A stretch of DNA of 21,427 nucleotides from a virus. Made by a program: the position numbers and the translations under genes. Every line of letters begins with the position of its first letter. Position 1 is the first letter of the stretch. Location of the stretch: IMG/VR virus record IMGVR_UViG_3300025151_000359, positions 1 to 21,427 of that record; one strand, given 5' to 3'. Below, piece by piece: positions 6,859-15,429 of the stretch. The notes under the pieces were generated by a model that was not told the DNA's origin, made no database searches, and saw only the letters and a program-made list of their open reading frames with translations.

Positions 6859-8756
6859 TGGATAACTACTTACCGACAGACTACCAATCATTTATACACA
6901 AATCTAGATATGCAAAATACTTTGATAACAAAGGGCGAGAGTCTTGGAGTGATACAGTAGAGCGCTACATGGATAATGTAGTACGCCCTAAGATTGGTGA
7001 TGACTCTTACGTAAACAAGATACGTGATGCCATACTGAACCTAGAGGTGATGCCCTCTATGCGAGCCATGATGACTGCTGGACCTGCACTAGACCGTGAC
7101 AACACAGCAGGTTATAACTGTAGTTACTTACCCGTAGATGACCCTAAGTCCTTCGATGAGGCTATGTTCATATTGCTCTGTGGCACGGGCGTTGGCTTCT
7201 CTGTTGAACGGCAGTTCATCTCTAAGCTCCCCGAAATCCCCGACCTCTACGATAGTGAAACCGTCATCGTTGTCAGGGACAGTAAGGAAGGTTGGGCTAA
7301 GTCTTTCCGTCAATTGCTGGCACTCCTTTGGGCTGGTGAGATTCCTAAGTGGGATGTCTCTAAGGTTCGTCCTGCAGGTGCAAGACTTAAAACTTTTGGC
7401 GGTAGAGCCTCAGGCCCAGCGCCTTTGGTTGAACTGTTTAACTTTGCAGTGCAGACATTTAAGAACGCTCAAGGGCGCAAGCTGTCTAGCATTGAGTGCC
7501 ATGACCTGATGTGTTTCATTGGTCAGATCGTAGTTGTAGGTGGTGTACGCCGTAGTGCTATGATCTCTCTGTCTAACTTGAGTGATGATCGTATGCGTCA
7601 TGCTAAGTCAGGGCAATGGTGGGAGACTGCAGCCCACCGTGCCTTGGCGAACAACTCTGTGTCGTACACTGAGAAGCCAGATATAGAGACATTCATGCGT
7701 GAGTGGACTGCACTGGTAGAATCTAAGTCAGGTGAAAGAGGAGTGTTTAACCGTGAAGCTAGTAAGAAACAAGCATCTAAGAATGGTAGGCGTGATACTG
7801 AACACGAGTTTGGAACCAATCCGTGCAGTGAAATCATTCTTCGTCCGTATGAGTTCTGCAATCTTACAGAGGTGGTTGTACGATCCACTGACACGATTGA
7901 AGACTTGGAGCGAAAAGTCAGATGCGCCACTATACTTGGGACAATCCAAAGCTCGTACACAAAGTTCCCCTACCTCAGAAAAATCTGGCAGAAAAACACA
8001 GAAGAAGAACGACTCTTAGGTGTATCTCTTACAGGTATCATGGACAACCGACTACTAACCACAAAGAATAGAGGGTTAGATAAAACGCTAGAGCATCTAA
8101 AAGATGTAGCTATTATCACAAATGCTGAATGGTCACATCGTTTAGATATACCTCAGTCTACAGCTATAAGCTGCGTCAAGCCAAGCGGAACGGTGTCACA
8201 ACTTGTTGACAGTTCGAGTGGGATACACGCACGTCATAGCCCCTACTACATTCGCACTGTACGTGGAGATAACAAAGACCCACTAACGCAGTTTATGATT
8301 GATAGCGGCATACCCAACGAGCCTTGTGTGTTTAAGGGTGATACTACAACGGTGTTCAGCTTCCCTGTCAAGTCACCCCAAAATGCAGTAACTCGTGATG
8401 ATATGACTGCTATCGAACAACTAGAGACATGGCTTATGTACCAGCGTCACTGGTGTGAACATAAACCTAGCGTGACAATATCAGTCCGTGATTCGGAATG
8501 GCTAGACGTGGGTGCATTCGTGTACCGTCACTTTGATGAAATGTCAGGTGTGTCTTTCTTGCCACACTCTGATCATACTTATCAGCAAGCACCTTATCAA
8601 GATTGCACTAAGGAAGAGTATGAAGTAGTATTAAGTTCAATGCCAGATAGAATAGATTGGTCTAAGCTCTCTGAGTATGAACAAGAAGACAACACTGTGG
8701 CAATGCAGACAATGGCTTGCTCTGGTGATGTGTGTGAAATAGTAGACCTAACATAA
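6858..8756 (+). CDS. nrdJ: Adenosylcobalamin-dependent (class II) ribonucleotide reductase, monomeric type
   Basis: This 632-residue enzyme reduces ribonucleotides to deoxyribonucleotides for phage DNA synthesis, using a radical generated from coenzyme B12, so no NrdB radical subunit is needed and none is in the window. The active-site motif NPCSE gives Asn321, Cys323 and Glu325, the triad known from the Lactobacillus leichmannii enzyme (Asn406, Cys408, Glu410). Cys88 (GYNCSY) and Cys334 (YEFCNL) match its redox pair. KPSGT at 441-445 is the phosphate-binding loop. The C-terminal shuttle pair is Cys621-x4-Cys626 (CSGDVC). It is about 100 residues shorter than the 739-aa Lactobacillus protein. 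No thioredoxin or glutaredoxin gene is adjacent, so host reductant is presumed. Activity also requires cobalamin from the host or environment. The gene is coupled to MazG by TAATG. Confidence 0.95.
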   Translation: MDNYLPTDYQSFIHKSRYAKYFDNKGRESWSDTVERYMDNVVRPKIGDDSYVNKIRDAILNLEVMPSMRAMMTAGPALDRDNTAGYNCSYLPVDDPKSFDEAMFILLCGTGVGFSVERQFISKLPEIPDLYDSETVIVVRDSKEGWAKSFRQLLALLWAGEIPKWDVSKVRPAGARLKTFGGRASGPAPLVELFNFAVQTFKNAQGRKLSSIECHDLMCFIGQIVVVGGVRRSAMISLSNLSDDRMRHAKSGQWWETAAHRALANNSVSYTEKPDIETFMREWTALVESKSGERGVFNREASKKQASKNGRRDTEHEFGTNPCSEIILRPYEFCNLTEVVVRSTDTIEDLERKVRCATILGTIQSSYTKFPYLRKIWQKNTEEERLLGVSLTGIMDNRLLTTKNRGLDKTLEHLKDVAIITNAEWSHRLDIPQSTAISCVKPSGTVSQLVDSSSGIHARHSPYYIRTVRGDNKDPLTQFMIDSGIPNEPCVFKGDTTTVFSFPVKSPQNAVTRDDMTAIEQLETWLMYQRHWCEHKPSVTISVRDSEWLDVGAFVYRHFDEMSGVSFLPHSDHTYQQAPYQDCTKEEYEVVLSSMPDRIDWSKLSEYEQEDNTVAMQTMACSGDVCEIVDLT

Positions 8757-8761
8757 AGGAG
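8756..8761 (+). promoter_or_regulatory. Strong ribosome binding site ahead of the tiny-gene cluster
   Basis: AAGGAG, starting on the last base of the reductase stop codon, lies six bases before ATG 8768. It is one of the best Shine-Dalgarno sites in the window and is the main evidence that the 37-codon frame that follows is translated. Confidence 0.7.
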
Positions 8762-8767
8762 ATTATT

Positions 8768-8881
8768 ATGGTTGAAGCATTTCAGTTTTTAGTAACAGCA
8801 GTTATTGGTTTCGGAGTCGTAGATTCCATTGTAGTACCTGCTGTAACATACGGAGTTGACTTAGTTAAGTCGGTCTTATGA
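8768..8881 (+). CDS. 37-residue hydrophobic peptide
   Basis: This short gene follows the reductase with a strong AAGGAG site. The product starts MVEAFQFLVTAVIGFG and is mostly hydrophobic with few charges. It contains a possible membrane span at about residues 6-30 that is interrupted by an Asp and a Pro. The stop overlaps the next start (ATGA at 8878-8881), so it is coupled to the 63-residue gene. Candidate roles are a small membrane effector or a holin-like peptide, but nothing in the sequence settles this. I do not recognise a family. Confidence 0.65.
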   Translation: MVEAFQFLVTAVIGFGVVDSIVVPAVTYGVDLVKSVL

Positions 8882-9069
8882 AGTGGATACTAATATTTAT
8901 TATGTTTAATAATGGTATGCACCACGTACAGAGCCAGCCTATAATGTATCACGACTACGATAGATGTAAGCTGGCTGCTGCAAAAATCAGGAATCTTTTA
9001 AACGATACAAAGCCTACTGACACAGCGTACTCTATATCATTTTGTGTAGCCGTACCAGAACATGTCTGA
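8878..9069 (+). CDS. 63-residue small protein with hydrophobic N-terminus, possibly exported
   Basis: The product begins MKWILIFIMFNNG, a short hydrophobic segment after a single Lys that could act as a weak signal or anchor sequence. It is followed by a polar domain with two cysteines (Cys30 and Cys56) that could form a disulfide outside the cytoplasm. Small proteins of the same general design, with a hydrophobic start then a Cys-bearing domain containing an ARKIR-like helix (here KLAAAKIRNLL), are common in marine podoviruses but have no assigned function. The start is coupled to the preceding gene by ATGA. The stop overlaps the next gene by eight bases. Confidence 0.7.
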   Translation: MKWILIFIMFNNGMHHVQSQPIMYHDYDRCKLAAAKIRNLLNDTKPTDTAYSISFCVAVPEHV

Positions 9070-9202
9070 AAGTAAACTAGAACAAGAGGCAAAAAGATTC
9101 TTACAGGGAAGAGACAATGACGGTGATGTTGAAAAGCTACGCAAGGAGTTAATCATATTACTTGAAAGGTTTCTACAACAACTAAAAAATAAGGGGGCTT
9201 AG
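9062..9202 (+). CDS. 46-residue charged helical hypothetical protein
   Basis: This is the last gene of the + strand block, starting at ATG 9062 inside the end of the preceding gene and ending TAG 9200-9202. The product (MSESKLEQEAKRFLQGRD at the start, FLQQLKNKGA at the end) is highly charged and predicted helical, with a leucine-rich amphipathic stretch at about residues 24-42 that could dimerise. The last codons lie within the ascending stem of the terminator, so the end of the gene and transcription termination share bases. No family is recognised. It is probably real because it fills the space exactly and overlaps the upstream gene in the style of the operon. Confidence 0.6.
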   Translation: MSESKLEQEAKRFLQGRDNDGDVEKLRKELIILLERFLQQLKNKGA

Positions 9203-9217
9203 CGGCCCCCTCTTTTT
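9184..9217. terminator. Bidirectional intrinsic terminator between convergent gene blocks
   Basis: GGGGGC at 9193-9198 pairs with GCCCCC at 9205-9210 around a six-base loop, and A9192 can also pair with T9211. On the + strand the stem is followed by TCTTTTT. On the - strand it is followed by the complement of the A-run at 9184-9189, giving another T-tract. Genes end on both sides (+ at 9202, - at 9221), so one hairpin can stop transcription from both directions. Confidence 0.9.
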
Positions 9218-9220
9218 GTG

Positions 9221-12200
9221 TCAGTACTTTGTCTCTAGATGCTCTATGAAAGAGTTGAACATCATCAGTTCTCGCATACTACTTAAATCCCTAACCTCGT
9301 TCACATCTACCCCACGTTCACGCATCATCTCCATAGCTTTCTGTCGGAGAAACTTATCACCTTTCTGAGATGCTTTATACTTTAATCTCTCGAAGAAGTC
9401 CGTACCTGACGTAGAATCCAAGTAACCACGCACTAACTTTCTAGTAGGGTTAAGGACAAACTCTTTGATCAGCTTTCTACGCTCACCTATGTTAGCCTCT
9501 AAGAATCTTTTATTCTTTATTAGTTTATTCATACGTGTCTCTAACACTGGTGCGATTGTAGTGTTGAAAACCTTGTCGTACTCAGGTATCTTTGTACGCA
9601 TGTCTTGTGTCCAAGATTTCATCTCAGCCATAGAGTACGCTTTCTCTGTAGCTGTGCGGCCTTGCTTGATAGTAAGACCAAAGATTTTAGCCAACGGGTT
9701 AGGGTCGTACACCTCGCCTTCTCTACTGGCTACACGTAACTGCTCCCCCTTGACTGTCTCAATCTCATCAGAAAAAGCACCAAGTATATTATCAAAGTAT
9801 CTTGTTGCAGCTTGAGTAAATATCTTTCCACCTTCAGCTTGCCGTACATCTTTTGAGTAGTCTGTACCGTTTACAAAACCTACTGCTTTATTTACAAAGT
9901 CTAGAGGTCTAGTAACACCTGCAGCAATATTACCACCTGCTTTGAACAACGCTTCTAGTGTATCGTTTTTAGGGTTAGGCATAAAGCTACCATCACTCTC
10001 TTTACCAAAACCCCTAGACATGTAATCACCTACGCTACGCAAGTCATTACCAAACTGTACATCCCTTGCAACCTGTCCTATGGCAAGCTGTTCAGTCATG
10101 TCTGTAAAGTTCTCCTGTGTCGCTTCACCCTTACGAAGCCTATTGAAGTACCTACCTGTAGCTAAGAAAGAAGAAAAGGGGAAGGCGTTCTTAACATCTA
10201 TCTTTGTACCGCCTACACCCTCTACTATATTGTAGTCTAGTCCTTTCTTTTCTTGCTCTTCAGAGAACTGCATTGCAAGAGCTAAAGCACCTGTGCCTAC
10301 AACACCTCTAGACATAGCTTCCATATTACTTATATTACGCTTCTCTGTTTTATATATAGCTCTCATAGAATCTACTAAAGCCAAAGGTGACCACTGATAT
10401 GTTGTAGCTACAACGTTATTCATAAACCTACCAAAGGGTAACACGGTTCCAATCAAGGGTGTGTTAGATATACCTTCAATCAGTTTAGCTGCTCCACGTA
10501 TTAGCTCTGGTTGATCCTTTGTAGTATAGTCTTTAGAAAACACAGAACGCATAGTTGTATCAATAGCTGCACCTACAACATCATCATCAATCAATCCCAT
10601 GTCGTTTGACTTGAGAACATCAGCAAGTGTTCTTTCGTGCTTGAGCCTGAGATACTTATCCATCTCTGTCATAAACATTTGTGACTTAGTAAAGGTGTCT
10701 TGAATACGAACACCAGTGATAGTAGAAGCTGCATTAGTTAGGTTTTCTATACCAAACCTACCGTACAAAAACTTATTGTTCTCACTCATGTTGTATCTTT
10801 TAGATGAGGCTTCTGCAGCATTACCTATAGTTTCAAACAAAAGTTTCTTTGCGTCTTCGTTCTCGTCTAAGTAACGCATATAGACATCGTGGGTAGTCTT
10901 AGCGTCCATAAAGTTACGCATCTTTTGCCCTTGTATGGCACGATACACGTTAGCTTTTTTCATCATCTCTGCAGCTTCTTCAGGATTAGTCAAAGACTTT
11001 GCACCTGCAAGAATACCATACGTAGCAAAACTAAGCATGTCAGCAACAGACTGAAGTATACCATACGTAGCGAAACCTTGTACGTTAGCCATAGTTGTAG
11101 CAGGGGATGAAACAAGTAGACGCTTCCATATACTTTGTCCATAAGCAAAAGGTCTAGCTTTACCAGCTTCAGCAGCTTCCTTACCCATAATCTCCCTAGC
11201 TTCAGCTTGAGCTACGTCATTCACAAGCCTATCATTACCTGCAACTACACCACCATGTAGCGCACGTCTAACCTGCGACATGACTGAAAGAGTGGAACCT
11301 GCTCTACTAATATCTGCAGCAAGAACATCACCTATAGTCATACCTAAATCTGCTGTGTCACTTAGGTCAATATGTATTACCTCTTTGAGAGACTTACTCA
11401 AGTCCTGTAAGTCTTCTTGTGGCATGTAGCGTATTACATTAGTCATAATGTCTGACACAAGTGTGTTTCTTTTAGGGTGTACACCGTTGTCTTTTAGTAG
11501 CTTAACTAATCCACCTATCTCATCAGGCTTATCGCCTAACATGATAGTTTTTAGTAAGCTCTCAGGTACAGCAAGGTTCTCTAGCTTTCTACCGCCACGC
11601 TCTACCTTGTCTACCCAATTAGTAAAGTTCTTTTTGATAATCTTAGTAGCTTCTTTTTGTGCTTCTGGTCTAAGCAAAGGCTTATCCATAGTTTTACTTT
11701 TAGCTACGCCTATCTTAGCTAGTATATCTTTGTACTCTACACTGTCCTCGCCAAACTCTTCAGCAGCTTTAGCTAAACGATCTTCTAAGTTAGCTATCTG
11801 ATTCAGGGTTTTTTTATGTGGGTGGTCTTCTACAAAACGCTTGATGTCAAACGTATCCATAGCCTCGCCTAGCTTACCTGTACCCTTCAAAGCCTGACCT
11901 GTTAAGTGGAACGCACCACCCACACCACCAAGTAAACCTGATAGAATGGTTTCAGTTCTACTATACTTCTCTTGTGCGCCAACGTCAATGTAAAGGCTTT
12001 GTATAGCATCAGCTTGCACCATAGATATGATAGCATCTGCAGAGGTTGTACCTAGTAGCCCGTATATACCCCCGATACGCTCTCTCTTTTTAAGTACATC
12101 TTTCTTAGCTTGCGCACCAGCCTGTGCAAGCACCTCTCGCCTTGCCCTTATAGCTGCAGCATTGACTGCCTCACTAGATATTCTAGAGTTAGCACCGTAA

Positions 12201-12859
12201 GTTACCATCTTCTTTGTCATGGCCTCTGCAGCTTCAGTACCTGCCTTCTTAGCGGCTTCTTTAGTTGCACCATTCAGCATAGCTCTTTTAGCAGCCTTGT
12301 CTGCTGCCGACTTTAGCGCAGCTTTACTGGATGAGGTAACACCCATAGCTGCAGCCTTACCTACACCGCCAGTAAGAGCACCAATGTAATTTGTAGGGTC
12401 TGTTACTGCAGCAAACACATAATCCTTCACACCGTCTACTGCACCGTACAAACCATCGTTAGTCCACATGCTTTCTAAGCTATCATACAGATCGTATGCT
12501 TCCTTTGCAGCCTTCTTATCTAAGTCATCTCCTTTAGATATAAACATGACTTCACCTGCAGTAGACACGGTGTTGGTATTGAACCAACGCATGTGATCTA
12601 CAAAATCTTCTACAAGTTTCTCGTCTTCTACATCTTCGTAGTCAACACCTTTGTTACGTGTCATGTATTCACGAATGATGTTTTTATTTCTGTAGCTGTA
12701 GAGGTCTTTCTTTTTTAGTTTAGTCTTTGTAGCTTCTTCGTCTTTGTCAAACAACTCTTCTCCACCAACACGGGTAGGTGTTGTGTTGCGCTCAGCTTTA
12801 CCTGCAGACCTAACAAAGTCACGTCCTGTTGTTTCTTTATAAAACTCTTGAAATGTCAT
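9221..12859 (-). CDS. Large internal virion / DNA-ejection protein (T7 gp16-like by size and position)
   Basis: This encodes 1212 residues with no cysteine-rich or classical enzyme motif visible. The N-terminus (MTFQEFYKETTGRDF) is soluble and charged to about residue 135. A long Ala/Lys-rich helical region follows at about 165-265, then glycine-rich hydrophobic stretches (IGGIYGLLGTTSADAIISMV near 263-282, LSGLLGGVGGAFHL near 305-320). Near 590-645 are more hydrophobic helices, including a duplicated FATYGIL. This mix of amphipathic and membrane-competent helices, and a length near T7 gp16 (1318 aa), fits a core protein injected into the host envelope with the genome. T7 gp16's lytic transglycosylase domain is not seen; a lysozyme-like domain is instead in the 475-aa protein upstream. 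It is the last gene of the - strand block and ends beside the terminator. Function is inference. Confidence 0.85.
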   Translation of the reverse strand: MTFQEFYKETTGRDFVRSAGKAERNTTPTRVGGEELFDKDEEATKTKLKKKDLYSYRNKNIIREYMTRNKGVDYEDVEDEKLVEDFVDHMRWFNTNTVSTAGEVMFISKGDDLDKKAAKEAYDLYDSLESMWTNDGLYGAVDGVKDYVFAAVTDPTNYIGALTGGVGKAAAMGVTSSSKAALKSAADKAAKRAMLNGATKEAAKKAGTEAAEAMTKKMVTYGANSRISSEAVNAAAIRARREVLAQAGAQAKKDVLKKRERIGGIYGLLGTTSADAIISMVQADAIQSLYIDVGAQEKYSRTETILSGLLGGVGGAFHLTGQALKGTGKLGEAMDTFDIKRFVEDHPHKKTLNQIANLEDRLAKAAEEFGEDSVEYKDILAKIGVAKSKTMDKPLLRPEAQKEATKIIKKNFTNWVDKVERGGRKLENLAVPESLLKTIMLGDKPDEIGGLVKLLKDNGVHPKRNTLVSDIMTNVIRYMPQEDLQDLSKSLKEVIHIDLSDTADLGMTIGDVLAADISRAGSTLSVMSQVRRALHGGVVAGNDRLVNDVAQAEAREIMGKEAAEAGKARPFAYGQSIWKRLLVSSPATTMANVQGFATYGILQSVADMLSFATYGILAGAKSLTNPEEAAEMMKKANVYRAIQGQKMRNFMDAKTTHDVYMRYLDENEDAKKLLFETIGNAAEASSKRYNMSENNKFLYGRFGIENLTNAASTITGVRIQDTFTKSQMFMTEMDKYLRLKHERTLADVLKSNDMGLIDDDVVGAAIDTTMRSVFSKDYTTKDQPELIRGAAKLIEGISNTPLIGTVLPFGRFMNNVVATTYQWSPLALVDSMRAIYKTEKRNISNMEAMSRGVVGTGALALAMQFSEEQEKKGLDYNIVEGVGGTKIDVKNAFPFSSFLATGRYFNRLRKGEATQENFTDMTEQLAIGQVARDVQFGNDLRSVGDYMSRGFGKESDGSFMPNPKNDTLEALFKAGGNIAAGVTRPLDFVNKAVGFVNGTDYSKDVRQAEGGKIFTQAATRYFDNILGAFSDEIETVKGEQLRVASREGEVYDPNPLAKIFGLTIKQGRTATEKAYSMAEMKSWTQDMRTKIPEYDKVFNTTIAPVLETRMNKLIKNKRFLEANIGERRKLIKEFVLNPTRKLVRGYLDSTSGTDFFERLKYKASQKGDKFLRQKAMEMMRERGVDVNEVRDLSSMRELMMFNSFIEHLETKY
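11013..11076 (-). repeat. Short direct repeat encoding a duplicated FATYGIL segment
   Basis: The 19-base word ATACCATACGTAGC(A/G)AAAC occurs at 11013-11031 and 11058-11076, differing at one base and spaced 45 bases apart, exactly 15 codons. It encodes FATYGIL twice in the hydrophobic part of the 1212-residue protein. The high DNA identity suggests recent duplication or constraint on both helices. Confidence 0.8.
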
Positions 12860-12873
12860 ACTTATCTACCGTT

Positions 12874-14802
12874 TTATTGTGTTTGTTCTATTAGGTTTTT
12901 AAGAATAAGGTCAGTCAAAGACGGGCTTATGTTGTTCTGTTTTGCCCAGCGCTTAAACGCAGATGGTAAACTTTTAGGGTTCTTCCTTTGAAAGTCCGTT
13001 ATAGTAGTAGACCAGTTGTTTATTATCTCAACAGGGTCTTGCTCTACTACATCGTCAGGTTCCTCTACTACTAAAGATTTACGGGCATCACCCATAGGTG
13101 TGAAGTCTCTCTCAAGAGCGCTTGCTGATTTTTCCTTGTAGTCTTTATCGGGGTCAGTATCCTCTTTAATAGTTACGTTTGTTCCTATTTGTGCTTCAGG
13201 TATAGCTGATAGGTCTTCACCCCTTACTCTAAACGTACCTATCTTACCTCTTATTTTTATGAGATACGTTTCATTTGTAGGGTTAGAGTACATATCTAAT
13301 GAAGTTGTTACATCTGGTTTTTCTACTAACGATTCTAGAGTGTCTTCAGCTATAGCGTCTGCAGTATCTTCTACTGGTAAAGGATAACCTGTAGCAGGAT
13401 CATGCGTTTCTCCATATTTTTGCATCCATTTCTCAGAAGGTGATTTAGCTGCAGGGCCACGCAGCATAGGCTGTCTTTCACTAGAATCACTTTCTGACGG
13501 CATTGGAGTAACTATAATAGGTGTGCCATCGTTATTGTATTTACCTTTATACTTTTTATCCCATGCTTTCTTTAGAGCGAAATCTTGCTTAGCTGTAGGT
13601 CTTTTTTCTACAGTCTTTGGTGTATCTGCTAGAGTAGTTACATCTATTTCAGGTTGTGCTCCACTTGCTGTTATAGGCGGTTCTGTTTCTGGCGCACTAT
13701 CTATAAGCGTTGCATGGTTTTTATATAAGCCTCTTTCTTTAGCTGTTTCTAAAGCATCTTCTAGCATATTGTTTGGTATAGTTCTTCCGTTAAGAGAACC
13801 CGAAACAGGTATACCGTTTTCATCAAAGGTAAACTTATATGTTTCTTCATTACCTTCAGCATCTGTAAAGGTTTGAGGTTGGCCTATCTCTTCATTAATA
13901 ACAGCGTTAATATTGGCTATGGTTTCATTCTGAGGGTCTTCTAGATCAATAAAGGAATGATATATTTCAGGGTAATCTTTTGCAATGTCTATATCTAAAG
14001 TTTTGTCCTTTAAGAAAGACTTACCCCACGGTGCTGAAGCGTATCTACGGATTAGCTTTTCTGTTATTCTCTTTTTTTCTTGTTCAAAGGCTTCTGGGTC
14101 TACCTGAATAGATTCAGGGATGTCGGCGATATCCGCTTTTAGCTCTGCATCAAATTCCCCTGCAATCTTAACTGAGTTGTAAGACACACCACCAAACGTA
14201 GCGTAGGCACCCGGCACTAAACTCTCGTAGGCTTCCTGAGATGCTAGTGTGTTAAGGTCCATGATAGAGTACCCCTCAAAGTAGGGGTCTTTATCTAAGT
14301 CTGCTCGTGCTATATCCTTAGCACCAAAACCAAGAATCTCACCAATGAAAGGCACGTCTGGTCGTGTCTCGCTTCCTGTCGTAGGCTTGGCTAAACCATA
14401 TGACTGTCTGATAAACGAGTCAAGCGTAAAATCCTCACCCAAATCTTCTTTCATTAACTCAGGTGTTTCTATAAGAGAGTCAATCTCAGTCTGTGTAAAT
14501 TTTGTCTTGTTTTGTTTTTTAGCGTAGTCAATAACTTCATCAGCAAATGTAAACAAAGCATCAGGCCCAGACGCTACAGCAGCAGCTATCTGTTCATCTG
14601 TAACACCAAGCCTACTTAACTGACTAGCTTTACCTACCGCAAGATTAGCTAAGGCTTTACGTTTTTGTATCTGTAACTTAGACTTATCAGCTTTGTCTTT
14701 CTGTTTATCTTTGTAGTCTTTTGCTTCCTTTAGCCGTTCATCAATACGTTTAGCGGTTTCATTCATAAAACCAGTCTGAAAAGCTTTCCAATTAAATGCC
14801 AT
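12874..14802 (-). CDS. Putative internal virion protein (T7 gp15-like by size and position)
   Basis: This encodes 642 residues that I cannot assign to a family by motif. The first ~50 residues are a Lys-rich helix (KRIDERLKEAKDYKDKQKDK). A helical and mixed domain follows to about 360. A long Pro/Thr/Glu-rich region at about 365-480 (DSAPETEPPITASG, PMPSESDSSERQPM) looks disordered. A beta-rich stretch YLIKIRGKIGTFRVRGEDL near 515-535 and a short helical C-terminus complete it. It lies between the 203- and 1212-residue genes with gaps of 4 and 14 bases, in the same order as T7 genes 14-15-16, where gp15 (747 aa) forms the middle part of the ejection tube. A virion-internal role is inferred from order and size only. 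Confidence 0.82.
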   Translation of the reverse strand: MAFNWKAFQTGFMNETAKRIDERLKEAKDYKDKQKDKADKSKLQIQKRKALANLAVGKASQLSRLGVTDEQIAAAVASGPDALFTFADEVIDYAKKQNKTKFTQTEIDSLIETPELMKEDLGEDFTLDSFIRQSYGLAKPTTGSETRPDVPFIGEILGFGAKDIARADLDKDPYFEGYSIMDLNTLASQEAYESLVPGAYATFGGVSYNSVKIAGEFDAELKADIADIPESIQVDPEAFEQEKKRITEKLIRRYASAPWGKSFLKDKTLDIDIAKDYPEIYHSFIDLEDPQNETIANINAVINEEIGQPQTFTDAEGNEETYKFTFDENGIPVSGSLNGRTIPNNMLEDALETAKERGLYKNHATLIDSAPETEPPITASGAQPEIDVTTLADTPKTVEKRPTAKQDFALKKAWDKKYKGKYNNDGTPIIVTPMPSESDSSERQPMLRGPAAKSPSEKWMQKYGETHDPATGYPLPVEDTADAIAEDTLESLVEKPDVTTSLDMYSNPTNETYLIKIRGKIGTFRVRGEDLSAIPEAQIGTNVTIKEDTDPDKDYKEKSASALERDFTPMGDARKSLVVEEPDDVVEQDPVEIINNWSTTITDFQRKNPKSLPSAFKRWAKQNNISPSLTDLILKNLIEQTQ

Positions 14803-14806
14803 TTAT

Positions 14807-15418
14807 TTACCCTCTCGCCATAAGCCCTTGCCCTTGCGGTTCAGCAGGGGGTTGCTCCATATTTGCATCTTGTAAGTCTACAGCCTCAGGTGGTTGCTCC
14901 TCTGCAGCAGCTTCTTCCGCTTCTTCTCTTGTCATATCAGTCTCTAAGTAGTCAGACATCTGTTGTAAGACTTCTGTACCTTTATCTACTGTGCCTTCTT
15001 TTTTAGCTTTTTCGATTGCACCAGATATAAGCAGAGACATACGAGCACGTTCTTTGTCTTCCATTTCTTTTTTAACATCTCTATTAGAGAACTTATACTC
15101 TACCCCGTAGCTATCTGCCACAGCAGCGAAGAACTCCATGAGCGCTGGGGCTACAAGAAGTCCTATATCTAAGCTGTGAACACCTCGCATTACGGAAGAC
15201 ATATACAAAGACTCCACCATAGGTTTGACTGCTACGCCTGACTCAAGAGCAATCATAAAGTCATCCATAATCTCATCATCTGCTAGACTATTCATATAGA
15301 ATGATAAGGTATCCTCTACAGAGTTTAACTGTGGTGGGCGTTCCCAAGCCCTTTCTCCGGGTTTACCTGACGCCAGAGACTGACCCGGTAGTGGTTGTTT
15401 TAAAGTAGATACTTCCAT
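14807..15418 (-). CDS. Putative small internal virion protein (T7 gp14-like by size and position)
   Basis: This encodes 203 residues. The N-terminus is Pro/Gly-rich (LKQPLPGQSLASGKPGERAW). A central helical domain follows at about 33-115, with a moderately hydrophobic segment (SLDIGLLVAPALMEFFAAVA). After it come a charged helix and a disordered acidic and Pro/Gln-rich tail (EEAEEAAAEEQPPEAV, QPPAEPQGQG). No membrane span is strong enough to call with confidence. The length is close to T7 gp14 (196 aa), and the next two downstream genes resemble gp15 and gp16 in size, so it may be the first member of an ejection-protein trio. A SNARE-like or scaffold role cannot be excluded. A Shine-Dalgarno AGGAA lies upstream on the - strand. 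Family not recognised. Confidence 0.82.
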   Translation of the reverse strand: MEVSTLKQPLPGQSLASGKPGERAWERPPQLNSVEDTLSFYMNSLADDEIMDDFMIALESGVAVKPMVESLYMSSVMRGVHSLDIGLLVAPALMEFFAAVADSYGVEYKFSNRDVKKEMEDKERARMSLLISGAIEKAKKEGTVDKGTEVLQQMSDYLETDMTREEAEEAAAEEQPPEAVDLQDANMEQPPAEPQGQGLMARG

Positions 15419-15429
15419 TACTTTTTTTC

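Noticed and set aside
7598-7960. 120-codon antisense frame opposite the ribonucleotide reductase
   Set aside because: It lies opposite conserved catalytic coding sequence including NPCSE. Its composition follows the codon pattern of the real gene.
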